Of a stretch of DNA of 64,000 bases, positions 1 through 13,900 are shown piece after piece. How positions within the stretch are numbered: the stretch's first letter is position 1; the number at the start of each line of letters is the position of its first letter. The notes below the pieces were generated by a model. That model saw nothing but the letters and a program-made list of their open reading frames with translations, made no database searches and was not told the DNA's origin. The DNA is taken from positions 21,638,001-21,702,000 of the forward strand of contig OU612073.1 of the NCBI GenBank assembly GCA_914767715.1, written 5' to 3'. This DNA is from Membranipora membranacea (taxonomy: Eukaryota; Bryozoa; Gymnolaemata; Cheilostomatida; Membraniporidae). The position numbers were made by a program, and so were the translations under genes.

Positions 1-332
1 AAGAAGTAAAGAAACCTAAACCTCTTCCTCACAAGAAGCCGACATCGACAAAAGCTCTGATGTCCAATCTGGTAAAAATCAAAAAATCTACACCAACAGA
101 TAAAAGTGACACCAATAAAGCTAAGAGAACCTCAGCCTCAGCAGACATCAGTAAATCTGATAAAACAGCGAATAAGGACAGTGCATCGATAGATAGTAAA
201 TCAGATATAAATAAAACGGGACAGAATGTATCTTCAGCTACTAGTAACACTTCTAATAATGAACAGGCAAATAAAGGCGCGCTGGGCATGCTTGGTAACT
301 ACAGCTTCAGCAGTGACTCGGATAGTAACTGA
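1..332 (+). CDS. C-terminal exon of an unidentified Ser/Lys/Asp-rich protein (5' end outside window)
   Basis: The frame is open from base 3 to a TAA/TGA-type stop at 330-332 and continues upstream past the window edge. The peptide is low in complexity. It starts basic (KKPKPLPHKKP, then SNLVKIKK), continues with Ser/Asp/Lys-rich sequence, and ends in an acidic tail (GNYSFSSDSDSN). Such short acidic Tyr-Ser-Asp ends occur in several nuclear RNA-processing proteins, but that is only a resemblance and I do not assign a family. No domain is visible. A poly(A) signal follows 154 bases after the stop, which supports this as a terminal exon. The opposite-strand reading frame over the same bases is Leu/Ser-rich and is treated as a shadow. 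Confidence 0.6.
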   Translation, partial: EVKKPKPLPHKKPTSTKALMSNLVKIKKSTPTDKSDTNKAKRTSASADISKSDKTANKDSASIDSKSDINKTGQNVSSATSNTSNNEQANKGALGMLGNYSFSSDSDSN

Positions 333-2684
333 TACTAACTTTGTACCCAAACTGTATATACTTGAGATAAATTTATGTATTATTGTCTGTATAAAACATT
401 CTTCACAAAGAATACAATATTACTGAGTACTTTTCTGTTATACACATCCCAAACCCTTCTAAGAAGTCATTCTTGCAACAACAAAAATAAAATAAGGAGT
501 TTTGTTTCTTGATGTGATGTATTTATAATTATCAATGCAAACAAGGAGTACTCCTTGATGCAAATAAGGTTAAAATTTTTTTTTATGAATTTTTAGAGAA
601 TCAGAGTAGTCCATAAACTTGGTATTCTAAGGCAGTCTTGTCTCTCCACCTTATTGCTAGGCTATCCTCATGTCTAGCATTGTTACTGAGATATATCTGG
701 TCACTATATTCACATATTTTGTAATGAGACAACCGAAAGTAAAATATTGAAGTTCATTTCTGTGGCATTTCAGCTTGTAAATTTTGTTGCAATTTCATTC
801 CCTATCCTACAATCAGAAAGTAAAAGAACATAGGGTGACATTGTATTACATACCTTGCAGATTTTATTTGAGGTAAAATTATTATGAACTTAACCTATTC
901 TGAAAAGGGATTAAGGTTATCCACCAAAGGGCACAAAGCTGAAAATATTTTTATAGATGAACATAAATCTGCTTGTTATACTTGTTTGCGTTCTTTGATT
1001 TGCATGCTTTTTTGTTTGTTGTCTACCTTATCCAATCTTGCTACCTTCTCATTATCGCATATCAATTTTCCTGACTAATACTACCCTTACAAGTGTCCAT
1101 GTCTGCTTCTCATGTCAGAGTGTATACTTACACTTAGCTTGCCACAAAATACAAAATCTCAATATCGTAAATAATCAAACAAATGATCCGCCTACTGCCT
1201 ACTACAATTCAAAGCAATAATCGCTATGACGTATAGCACCAAGTTACTCCTTGCTAACACTAACATAGGTTTAACTTCGACAATGTATACCATTAATTTT
1301 CTAACGAATCTCTATTAGCCTGGGGATTTCCCTGATAAAACCAAGATGGTAATTTTATGACCAACTGAGGTATGTTGGAATAATAATATATAACTACAAA
1401 GTTTTACATATCAGTGTTATAACCCACCCATTTGCGGAATTGTCTGCTCAGGTATTTTGTAAAAACAGGCCATTCTATTTGCTATTAAGAGGGGTGGACA
1501 CATAACTGTTACGTGGTGAGGATGGATTGTGACCCAAGAATACTCCATATTCAAAAATATCTAAGGTTTATTTTATCATATCTACAGTTGAGTTGATATT
1601 TGGTTTTATAATAACTGTTTATAAAATCTGAACTCAACACTGAGAGATATTGAAATTCCCTTGACCTTGAAAGTTAAGGTCGAGGACTTGCTAGTTATAG
1701 CTTCTCCTGTGTTACTGAAAAATCCCAGGTTCTGACAGTTCATTACAGTTCCTCTGCCTATATACTCCCTCGGAATGATGAGATTTGATATCAAGTGACT
1801 ACTGTGACATGGAATTACTCTGAGAGAGTAACTGGGAACTGTCTATATCTTGCTGTAAGCATATTTAGGCCTATTTTCCTTTGTTTAGTTGTCTTGTTCA
1901 TATTCAACCTCATAACTGTGTGCTCTCTAGGGAACACAACTCCATAGATAGGTTTGTCATGTACACTAAGATCATCCTCTAATAAGGTAACCAGAATATT
2001 AACCCATATGAGGACATATCAGTGAGTGATTGTGGCATCAGATCTGTTTAACATTCCACATTACTAAATTTGGGCATTATATTCAACAACTGATCTAAAC
2101 CCTCTAAAATATCCAATAAAAGCTAGGTTACACAACTACCTACATCTTTGTGTCAATCATGATTTAAGATAGAATTTGAGATATAAAATAGAAAGACTGA
2201 AAAATAGCTCTGCTAATCCATCAAATTATTTGTATCATAAAACATTACAGTGACTGAATTGTCTGGGAGACGGTTGACACACCATAATTTTAGGACTTTT
2301 GTATGATGATGTTGTAAATAGAGAGGCGAATTTCTTACATGAATCGCGCTGCTCTGTATGAAAACTACACCAATACCTTCACTGCATTCAACATATTCGG
2401 TGTTGGTCATATAACTAACAATTTTTTCGCATGCTGGTCAGTTACAAAAGTCATCCCTGGTATTTGATTTACAATCAGAATTACTGGTACACTTTCATGG
2501 CCAGCCTGTGCCTAGTGTCTGGTGTTTGACCTGTTTTGTGATTACTTAGATTAATTGTGACTTCTCACCGCATAAATTGTTCACAATTTATCTGCCATGC
2601 TGTCTATTTGGTTAATTCTCTCAGCTCTTGGTAGGTAAAAGTTGTTACATCAGTGCAATAAATGGCTCCAATACATATTTTCAG
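333..2684. other. 3' UTR then intergenic stretch
   Basis: After the terminal exon and its poly(A) signal I see no coding potential up to 2684. The open frames here are short, start and stop at random, have no recognisable motifs and lack convincing splice signals. The promoter and any 5' noncoding exon of the zinc-finger gene should lie in its right-hand part, but no clear TATA box or CpG-rich segment stands out. Confidence 0.5.
486..491 (+). promoter_or_regulatory. Poly(A) signal AATAAA
   Basis: Canonical AATAAA about 155 bases after the stop codon of the exon at 1-332. A T-rich stretch follows within 100 bases. It is the likely 3' end of that transcript. Confidence 0.5.
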
Positions 2685-2690
2685 GCAACA

Positions 2691-5600
2691 ATGTTGGACT
2701 CTGAAGGAGATGTTCCCCAGAAGTACTTCCAGTTTCTCAAGGATATTCACAGCGTTAACACAAAGGATGTGAAGAATCCTCACTGCTGCTCAATCTGCCG
2801 ATGTGGATATAAGTATGAGTACAGTTTAAAGAGACATGTGTTAAAAAGTCACATCAATCGAGCGTACATCTCTCCGAGTGATCTCGAGGTCTTCAGTAAG
2901 TAAAGGATGTTGAGCAATTTCTCTTAATCTACTTAAAGTTGAGTTAATAAGAATATACGATATAAGCTGTAAATTAGATATTGTCTCCCAGTATATTCAG
3001 CTTTATCTGGTGACACAGATAAGGTTAGCCCCGTTTGGTTGCTTCTCAACTCAACTCTGGTTGCATATCTCATTACAATTTATCACCAAAACTTGCAAAG
3101 GTAACTCCAAACTAAAATAGCAACCCGGCAACACTGCCTAACGAAAATGCTGTCGATAGTCTGACCATTATTTTGTGTTTATTTTCAGGTATCACAGTGG
3201 ATGGCCACCACCAGCGATCACAGACACCAAACTTGATTTACAGCTGCAACGCATGTCCCCAGCTATTCGATGGACATGTGGAGTTACGAGCTCATATTAA
3301 ATCACAACATCAGGTATCAGTGGAGTGCCTCTCTCCCAATAACGCTGACGGTCACAAATCTACAGTCATTATAACGTGCCCTGAATGTAAGGCTGAGTTT
3401 TATAACATGAGAAGCCTAAACTGTCACATGAGGTACCATAAGAGAGGTAAGAGCCCAGTCTAGTGTGTCAATAGTTTCAACATTATGTTGACATTGACAT
3501 AGTAGGTGACTCAGTGCTTTAGAGAATCCGCCTCTTAGCACCAAAGAGTCGGAGGTCCTTACTGTAGACACTACTACTGCTGTTCACTGAGCCATGTAGT
3601 TCTGCTTGTAAACTGAGAGCAGATTTGCTCTGGCAGACAATATGTATTATATATTATCAATATCCATTGGATATTTTGACTTACACGAGGCAATCATTTA
3701 AAGCATGCCTTAAATCAAGAGAACTTTGCTATCCTAAGAAGACCTTATTTACCATAAAACTTGCCATCACACTCAAGCATCAATCATCTGAAGCTCATAT
3801 TGTGATTATACATAAAACTGTACTCATAACTAATCACTGGATGCTCCCAAGATAACCCTATGACCATGAAGAGTATCAAATCTTCCTCATGTTGATCGAA
3901 AGTTTGACTTATGAGGGTAGAATGAGAGTCAGAACTAAGCTGGGGTGGTAATGTGAGTTCTAAAACCGATAGAACCGAGAATGTGGTCATCTTGTGCACA
4001 TGTCCTGACTATTGTTATGTGATCATGGAGTTGCTATCTCTCAGATCTGATTTTTTATTGCAATCTGCTGTAGGCCCCTGTAACTATTTACTAGTAGGAC
4101 TTACCATAACCTTTCTGTATTTCATGTAGCGAGCTGGAATCCCAACAAACAAGGTTCACCAACAAGAAAGAAAACTGCTCAATCCTCATCTGCTGGCGAT
4201 GATCCAAAAATTGCTCAAACAGGTATCAAACTCCCTCCAAAAACTCAGGATAAACGAACTGACTCTGTCACCCCTGTCAGGAAACGCCCCACAGAACCAG
4301 GTCCTCGGTCTACACCTAAAGCTAAGGTTTGTAATATCTCTGTATTACTTCTTTTATGAACTTATCCTCAGCTAAGGTCTGAATATTACCTTCACCATAA
4401 TACTAAAACTAGGCTGAACTTGTCAGGACCATCAGGGGACCATCAGAGGCTAAATTATGATTAAATTTCTATAATACTGGTATAAATCAGTGAGTATGAC
4501 AATGACTGTATGCCTACAAGTGACATTATGTAATTTGAGGTTTAGGCCCATTAATTACTCTCAAATAGGAGGTACTCAAAACAATGTATAGGTTCCAGTT
4601 TGTATGTATCTCTTTCTCTTCACTGCGCTCTGTAGATAGACTAATTTGCATGTTTCAGAAAGTAAATTTTAAACTTGAGAATGATACATCAATTTTTGCA
4701 TGGCTTTCATCTTCTTTCGGAATCATCCCACATTTGGTCTTCTACCTCTACCAGCTCGCACTCACTCAGATAGGAGACGATTTGGCAGAAGCACCCCCAG
4801 TTCACTTTTTTTTTCTTTGTGATCCTATTAATAGACTTGCCCAACTAGTACTTATCCTCAAAGATACTACAATCTCAAAGAAATCGTTGCTTGATGTTGA
4901 TGTTTAACCCTAATAATACTTGGCCACCTTCATTTTCATATACTATCACAGATCTTGCGGCTTTTAGTAAACAACTGTCCACTTGGTGAAATCATCATTG
5001 TGGTCTACTAAGAAACCCACCCCTTCAGCTTTCCGCAACGTCTCCTCAAAATTCAGCTTAAAATATTAACCTTATCTATCGGAATACAGTGTAATGCCCA
5101 TTCCCATCATTATTATGGAAAGGTTTGCAAACAAAGGAATTGTGAGACAAAATGACCCAGTCATTCACACCTATCAAATGCGTTGAAATAATGATAATAA
5201 TGTGTAATTTTAGAACTTGTGACCTGCAGTTGAAATGACCCTGTCCAGCTATGTATAATAAAAAAATCACTGAGTAAGGATCCTTACTCTGTGATATCCT
5301 TACTCTGTGATCATATCATATAGATTTCCTGTATTATACTGATGTGACCTTAAAATCCTGGGTAATGGACTGATAAGTTTCTTACCTAATCTAGAGAATA
5401 AAATAAGAGCCAGAGTTTAGTTAAGTTTAGCTAATTTTGGGGGGTTACTTAATGTTAGCTGGCACTAACTTTTAATAGCTTTGGTGGAAATTTAATGTAA
5501 TGAATGAGATTGAGTAAGTGTTACCTAACCATACATACCACCCAATCGCATGCTATTCCTCACGAGAATGCTTCATACCTCTAGGGTAGGTGATTCATTA

Positions 5601-8600
5601 ACTGCTTTCCGAGTTTCTCCCTTCAGAGGGAACCTATTGCTGTCACACTACTATCATTGATTTATTTACTGCACCAGAGGTCGACCATAAACTTGGCGTC
5701 TATCTTTTATGAATGAGAGTTGTCAGTGACATCAAATGCCTTCTCCAGTACCAATCCCTTATATTAGCCTTGAGACCCAAGGCCCCTATATTGAAAGATA
5801 AAGTCTGCTCTGAAATTTTCATCAGTCATTGTATAAGATTATAAAACTGGTTATAAGCCTACTAGCCACATGATGGGTATAATCTAAAACATTTAATTGA
5901 ATAATTGTATGAGAGAAAAAAGGCTACATTTGGAAATTTTCTTGGTTGACTGAATACACACACTGGATTTGAATGCCGGACAGGCAACATGTTATGAAAC
6001 ATAAATATTCCCTGTAAAAATATGTAATGTCATTGACAGTTTGGTTTTCCTCACCAGTTTTTTGAAATTTTTTATGTTATGATTTTGGTTAGCAGAGCAG
6101 TTTAGTAGATCCATGTGGAAGAGTGGTAACATCAGCCAACCTGATAAGCTTAGCAAAAGTAACATCTTGATCGAAAAATTATGGCCTCAGATAAGCCTGG
6201 ATGTACTGGACTGAACAATAAACTCCTTGTGTCACAGATCCTTGATATATCATGTTATATTATTAGACTGAGATCCCTGAGACAGCTGCTGCCTTCACAA
6301 GTCCGGCAGAGCCCAGCGGGACGTGTAGTGATGATATACCTGACAGGGAATCTCATAGTGAAGAGCAGGGGAGACAACTACGACAGAGAACAGCGCTACA
6401 AAATCCCTCCATGTTTGTGTGCACTGTGAGTGTGCTATTTCTTATGTCGTCGAAATTTTAGTCATGTATTGATGAATTGGTAACTGAAACTGGCAAAATG
6501 TGCATTCTAAAGGGATTTTAGAAATTGTATGCCCTTAAAAAACATGCTTATTTTCCAGCACTATCTTGTCTTGTTTTTCTGAGGCCACAAAGACAGGAAG
6601 GGAAAGCAAGATTGCATGAAGCTCTAGTATCTTGTTAAAAGCATAATGTTGATATCGAAATTTAGGTTGATCGTAACAAGAGTACATTGCCCCTGGTTTG
6701 GTAACCTCCAGCTTAGCCCACATAAAACCATATAAACAAATGTAAATGCAGGTCTAACTAAGGTTAACCATCTAGTTTACTGTTGTAGGGTCCTTATCAA
6801 ATGGATTATTAAATGTTGACTGTTTTATAAAGTCTTTGTTCAAACATCTGCCTTTGTGTGTATCTGAGGCTGTATTGAAAGTAGATACTAGAAGTGAATC
6901 GGCCACATTACACAAAGACCTAATTATCATACAAGTTTGACGGTCCGTTGACCCACAACAGTCACTTCCTCAAAAATGATGAGAATCTGAAATTCAGAGT
7001 TTACTGCCAGATGTTTTTATGCAGTGGGTGTCTGTTTTTGAAGAAGCGCTTTGGTTGGTGTGTCATAGCCTCCTTACCTAGCCTTAATCTCAAAGGCCCC
7101 ATTTTTATTTTATTGAACAAAACAAATAAGGCTATTCTTACCTGTTGCGACACAATCAATCAACTGTGGAACTTATTAAGGGCAAACATTCTGATGACAG
7201 CACCTTTCCTTTCATCTGCTTACAGATCTGCCAGCGCCAGTTTCACTCTTATGGTAACATGATGCGCCACCGGCGTATGACTCACGAGTCTGTCATAAAG
7301 AAACGCCCGGAGATTGTGGCGGCCAAACGCAAACATACTAGACAAAGAAGCAAGTTCTGTGATCCTAAAATAGCCAGGAGATTTTACAACAAGGTATGAC
7401 ATTAAAGATGCTGGTGTGAGGTACACACGCCACTAGTATGCGAATGTAAAAAGTGGAAAGATACCCTGTTGCGACAGGCTGTTACTATGAAGGATTCAGT
7501 TGGGTTCACTATTTCCTGATATATATTATTCATGGTATTGAGTAAGCCATATTTGGCCAACACCCTGGGATGCGAGAGCACTTCCAAAGATTCTCAGAAT
7601 GACCTATTAAGCATTACATTATGACTAAGGAAGGCCCCTGTGAAGTGACCTTCAAAGTATGATTTGTAGGCTTCAAACCTATCTCGGGGTTTGTATCTCG
7701 GGGTTTGTATTTGCTCCATTTGGAGTTCCTATTGCCAGCAGGGGCCCACGGTAAACATAAAAGTTTCCTCAGCCTACCTTCCACAATTACTTCATACCTA
7801 GTAACAAATGTGTTTGCTCGCATACTTCATACCTGATACAATCAAGTCAGATTTACATAACGCCGCACTGAGTAGAGTCTCTAAGTAAACGTGACACTAA
7901 GTAAGTGCCCCAACCGTCTTAGGGAAATCAGTTTTTGATAAGAATTACAACTAAGTATCAATTAGCTGCTACGCAGGATAGCATCATCTAATATTTATTT
8001 CAATGTTTGTTATATAGGTAGCTCACAATATAGCCTATAACATGAAGAACTGTATGCATGGAAATATCCGTCACATTGAGTCTTCCAGATATTACATACA
8101 AAGTGATAGCAAAACAGACCTCAGTACAATCAAATCACCCATACTTACTAAGAAAATGTCTCAGCTATGTAATATAAAGACCAAACCAGCTACAAGCCTT
8201 CTAGATACACAATCTACGATACAGTCAGGTGAGCTAGGTTTTATTGCGTACACATTTTAAATTTTCTTTAAATGTACTACGAGTTGTCTCTTCTTGTCCC
8301 TCTGTTCGAGGGGGGATCCACAATGACAACAATACTACACTATTATCGATGTGTATCTCTGATCGATAGGGTCAATTTAAGAAGAGTACCTAACATGTAC
8401 TCGTCCCAGATTAATAAGATTTAACACGGTCATCACACCAAATTCCCTGTGATGGTACTCATGCTAAGTGAATTTGTTTACTCTCTATTGTTCAGAGATA
8501 TACATGCGGTAGTACTTCACATCATCAGAGATCAGACCATCCCCTCTTAGATAAACTCTGCATGGGTTTCACTGCTGCTCATTTGTTAGATGGAGCGCAA

Positions 8601-10993
8601 TTCTGTTACTAACGAAAGCTGATATCTTGTATGACATCAGTTGTGTCTGCCATGTACAGTGCATCTGAAAAATATGAGTATATAGTCACCATCAAGCCCC
8701 ACAGCCTAGGTAAAACGGCATGATTTAAAATGTTGTGATATTATTTAGGGAGCAATACTTCTATTGCCAGCCAAGAACAGACACAGATGAAGAAACAGTT
8801 CACAATAGACAGTAATTCTCCTGATGTCTATGATAAGCCAGGCCTGTGGAAATTTCTCTGTCTTGTTTGTATGGAGGTAAGTTTCTGATAACTGTTGACC
8901 TGTCCATTGATGTCATCAGCCAGCTTTTTGAGATAATAACCTGTCAAGTAAGATTCTTACCATTAGGTATCTGAGGTAGTAGATTTATCTATAAATAGCT
9001 TCTTTGAAAACATAGTAACCATCAATCAATGGTCATAGCCTGACATTCGAGCTTCAATAAAAGTAAATGTTATCAGAATCTGTCCGCTATAATAAAAGCT
9101 GCAAGGATCCCTAGTGCCTGAAGAGAGCACATTGCCTTGACTTATATAGGATTTAGTGGTAAGGTTGGAGGCACTTAATCATTGTAGCCACTGACATATA
9201 TTCATATAAATGATTGTAGCATAGTCTACCTACAGCCTGTAAAATCAATTTAACAGCAAATCGCTAACTCAATGTTTTGACATTCTGCCATTTTTTGTAG
9301 TATTTTCCAAACACACTGGAGTTGTTTATGCATCAGGATACTATACACAAACGAGTGACAGCTGAATATTTGGAAGTCGGACGGGACTATGCGTTACCTC
9401 TCAGCGCTATAGCTACCAGTAATCCCATTGGCTGTCTCAAACCCACCAACAAGCATCAGGTCGTGTGTACTCCTGCCAAGTACACCTGTACCAAGTGTCA
9501 GAGTCACCACGATAGCAGTATTGAGTTACATAAACACCTTGTATTATGTGGTAAGTGGTCCATTTTACTAACCTATATCTCTTTTTGATGTTCATTTGAA
9601 TGAGCAATATTGATCAGAATGTCTTCTCAGCCTTCTCCTTATCACTGATAGAGGCCTTACACACTCAAGTATGCGCAGCTGTGGAAATTTTTCACTTTTT
9701 AATGTTGTCAATATTGACATGCGCATAAAAAAGGTGGTACATCATACAAGTCATGATATCCATTCTGTTCCTCTAAAACATAATGTTAACCTGTAAACTT
9801 ACGAAAATATATCAATCTGTCACTCAGGTAAAGACTTGATGAAGCCGATCAGTATTGAGATCCCCTCGTCTGCGGACCCGTTCACCTCGGATTCTTATAA
9901 GAGACGTAAATCATCAAAAGTCAAGAAATCGCGAAGCTGGAATCGACGGGAGGACGATCCAATCCAGATGAAGATTACAGACATGGACGGATTCAATGTG
10001 TGAGTATGAGTAGTTACGTGCTTGACCCGGGAACTGGAACACCTTTCATGATTCAAGCATTTTACAAGCAAGTCACGTCAAGTCAAGCTCATGACTGGTA
10101 TTCTATCTCATATTGTGAGTACCACTTAGTTGGAGGCAGTCAAACCGGTGACTTTTAGGACCTCTCGACCTGTAAAGTGATAGGAAAGTGTTTTTGTTTA
10201 ACGGTACCATTATGTTCACAATAGTAAAGCGTAGCCTGTGCTCTATATCTAATTTAGACGTAAGAAAAAGAGGCGAAGTAGATTGGAGAGCGAGGTAGAA
10301 GAACAGATGAGGTTAGAGGCTAAGCTAAAAGAGATGGAAGCTCTCTCCCCCAACTCTAAGTCACCGTCCAAGACAGCGAGAGTAACTCTTACTGATATCA
10401 GTCTGCCCGGCAGCGGCACAACGCCCACCTACTCATGTCACTACTGTGGTATCTCCTTTAAATACAAAAAGGTAAGTCTGTGTTCATTGCGAATCAAATG
10501 TGATTTTTTTATATGTATTATTTAACACTTTCTCAGAAAATAATCCTATTTTTGCATGCAATGCACTGGGCAGCTTCCTTATTTTCACAAGCAGAGTATG
10601 TGTACCAGCAGCATTTTTCTCACAACCTTTACAGTTAGTGATAGCGATATATGCTCTCCAAAAATAAAATGTTCTCTGGTTTCTATGTTTGCGCTTATTC
10701 TGTGTCTGTGTATTTATGGTCAGTTGGAAATTTTGCTTTTTCCTCCCACTAGGATCCAAATTATTTCCATTTTTACATAAACATTAAGATTTTAGCAATA
10801 GGGCGGAATAATGACCTCCACTTTCTATAGGACATTCTATAAAGACTTGACTGGAAATATATACCTGCTCTTGCATGGAAGGAGCTGTTCGATACCAATA
10901 CAAACACTCATCAGAAATTATGTTTATTTACAGGTATTACAGAGACATTTGGATACTAACTGTGAGATGATGAAGAGAATTACATCACCAGGT
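2691..10993 (+). other. Seven zinc fingers of the zinc-finger gene
   Basis: Finger 1 (exon ending 2895): C-x2-C-x12-H-x4-H, starting CSICRCGYKY. Fingers 2 and 3 (exon 3189-3446): YSCNACPQLF..H..H and ITCPECKAEF..H..H. Finger 4 is formed only across the 6425/7226 junction: FVCT joined to ICQRQFHSYGNMMRHRRMTH. Finger 5 spans 8876/9301: FLCLVCME joined to YFPNTLELFMHQDTIH. Finger 6 (exon 9301-9550) is C2HC: YTCTKC..H..C. Finger 7 spans 10471/10934 and is also C2HC: YSCHYCGISFKYKK joined to VLQRHLDTNC. The fingers are isolated and lack TGEKP-type linkers, so this is not a tandem KRAB-style array. Splitting of three fingers by phase-0 introns strongly supports the exon joins. Confidence 0.85.
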
Positions 10994-13900
10994 GCTGACT
11001 CTACTAATCAGACTCTCTCATTGGATGATCCTCCCTCTGACCAACCAATCACTCAGGTAATCTCAATGAAGGGACTTTGTTTGTATTGGGTTTAGTTGAA
11101 CATATCCCCGTAGTTATGAGCAGACTGTGACTCTGCGCAGACAGACGAATGTTTATTTTTAGCTTTATCTGGTGAAAATTTCACCTTGACCCTCAGACAG
11201 CTTTTTATACCAGCTGTAAACAGTTACAGTCCTGGCTTCGTGAAATCATGTTTTGTGGAATGATTTGTTATAATAAAGACCGACTATAGTTTTGTCTAAT
11301 TGCAGTTTTTGATTATTTGCCCTTGTTTATTGTGTTTCTGTGTTTAGCATTCTTTCTGGTTTACAGGAAGCTGACAGTGAAGTTGATAGACTGTCTGACC
11401 CTGAGGCGTCTAATAAGTTATCCCTAAACAGCAGCAGTACACACGATATATCAGATGACCTTCTCAACCCTCAGAAGGTCAGTCTTTATCAGGTCTCTGG
11501 CACATCTGTCATACATGCAAAGCAGTGAATTATCGCAACATACTCATCTCATCAGCACACATCATAAACTTATATGATAAAAACTAGTATTCATTGTTCA
11601 ACAGTGCAAAGATATTCTGTAAATTTGCGTTCTGCTTTGTTTACTTGCTGTAATGAAAGATGAGTTCTTCATACGAAGGTATGCCAGCTGTTCAGGGATT
11701 GTTGCTGTTGTGTTCAGCTTGTGCAACATTCTCTAAATGCAGTACCTTTGCTACCCAGAACCACAGCCAGGCACCAACAGTGTTCAGAATGCGATCGCTG
11801 TTGTTAAGGGGATGGGTGTATGTTTTAGGGTATGAGGAATCTGAAAAACAGGGTTAGAATTTTGTGAGATGAGGCAAAAGTGCTGTAAACATGCGCCAAA
11901 GTTAAAAAAGTGATAAATTGCAAGAAACAGAGTTTCCTTGCCTCCCACCCACCCCGTTAACAACCGCCTACGACCGCGATCGCCATCACAAACACTGTTT
12001 AGGGCTGGCTGTGCCAGAACAATAAAACTGGTTGTCTCAGTAATGTGATGATTGAGTATACTTAGACCCATTAAATGGAGTATTATTGTGTCATATTTTA
12101 TGGAATAATCATGTTCAGTCTTCTGTACTTTGCAGAGTTTGGCTCAAGCTCGGGTCTTGGCTAAGTTTTTCCATCCTGCGCGTACCTGCGGTCCGTGTTT
12201 TACCTGCAAGAAACCGAACATGGCACGACGCTACTCCCATCTTCAACAGAGATCTGAGAACTTTGTCAAGTTTGTCCGCACTAAACACAAGAATATATCA
12301 TTACAGTCCTGTATATGCAAAGCCTGTGAGGTGAGAATGGGAACTCTTAACTGCTGTTCTAGCTTAGAATCACATTTGTAGTGTTACACGCTGTGTCAAA
12401 ACTTAACACAGCAACATATATGTCCGTGGACCATGGTAGAAGGACCCCATAAACAGGGGACACATGCTACAGGCCAACTTTGTATAGTCTACACACTGAA
12501 AATCAGGTTAAGAGCATCATTTGTACATAAGTTACGCTGAAGATGGCCGAAGCTTAGCAGATGATTACAAAATCAATCCTAAAGTGATTTTCATCCAAAG
12601 ATCTATCATGATTATTTTTGCAGATAAAATTCAAAAGTGAATATGAGAAGAGAAAATCACGGTTGGCAAAACATGCCGGAAATAGAAAGTCACCATTTAA
12701 AACAAGATCACTAGCCACTAAAAAGAATAGTACGCTGCCTAACAAAGGTCAAGCTAAGGTCTCGGCATCAGGGGTCAAGGTGTGTATAGATCATAATCCT
12801 TCAAAACAAAATCCAATAAAGGGAGCTTAATTGAATCGAATGACATTGTTACCGTGCTCAGCTGTGTTGTTTTAATGCTGTGCCGGAACTTGAGCTATGG
12901 CTGACTTGAATGCTGATGAGAGCGACAGGGATTTATAGTCCAGCACTTGGGAGTTTACTTCTCTTTGCGTTATTCCCTATTTGTTGTTAGCTACGACTTG
13001 GTTATCGTACATGGTATGATGTTGTTTTTGTCTTCCCAACATGGCTCGGTAATGATCAAAACTTGGGGTTAGGGAAGAGTGACACCTGATTGGCTTAACT
13101 ATAACTGTCACGGCAATTCTAAATAAAACCACTCAAAATACAACTTATTGCTGTTGGGACAAAGACTATGGATTTGAAAATCTTCTATTGTGTATAACTG
13201 GTGTCAGTTTAAAGGCCAATGTTAGACTTGAGTTTTGAGCCGTTTCCAGACATGTGAACTACAGCTAGTAAATATACTATTAAGTAATGTTTCATGGTAA
13301 ATAGGTATATATTGCTATGGTCTGGTTGTTCTATCATTTCCAAAGAGTGTTTTCCAGCAAAGACATAGCACTTTCTGGCAGACTTCTTGAAAAACATTTC
13401 AGTTTACGTTGTGTGTACATTCCGTTTCAAGGTGTCGGTTTTTGTGGTCATTTAAATTTATTGTCTTGTCAAGCAGAAATATGGTGTCATTTTATTTTCT
13501 CTGAAATTAGTGGTCCAAATGTTAGCTTCTTTTGGGGTCAACAAGAGACACAGAGAAATTCCTACTGCCTGCAGCCGTGTTAGTTCAGATCATCATAGCT
13601 ACGTGTGAGCTGATGCAGTGTTAACTAGGGGATTGTTCAAAGTACACGCGCTATGTCTTGTGGTATCTTTTATATGCAAGGCATTGTTTTTAGCTATGTC
13701 ATGTATGTTATTTTGTTCTGATACTTATACACTATAGCGATACCGTATAAGCTAGGAGCTGTGTTAAACCTATTGTTACATTTGTTGGATATAAAAAACC
13801 TTGTGCTGTACAACGTTTAGCCGCAGCGTTGTTGACAAGATACTTTAACCAGGTGAATAAATATTCCTGACTCAGTTCACTCTAGGTAGTTGTATGTATA

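Noticed and set aside
6181-6429. Open frame starting MASDKPGC with a cysteine-containing end
   Set aside because: The real exon (6267-6425) uses another frame over the same bases. That frame starts at an ATTAG acceptor, ends FVCT and completes a zinc finger with the next exon.
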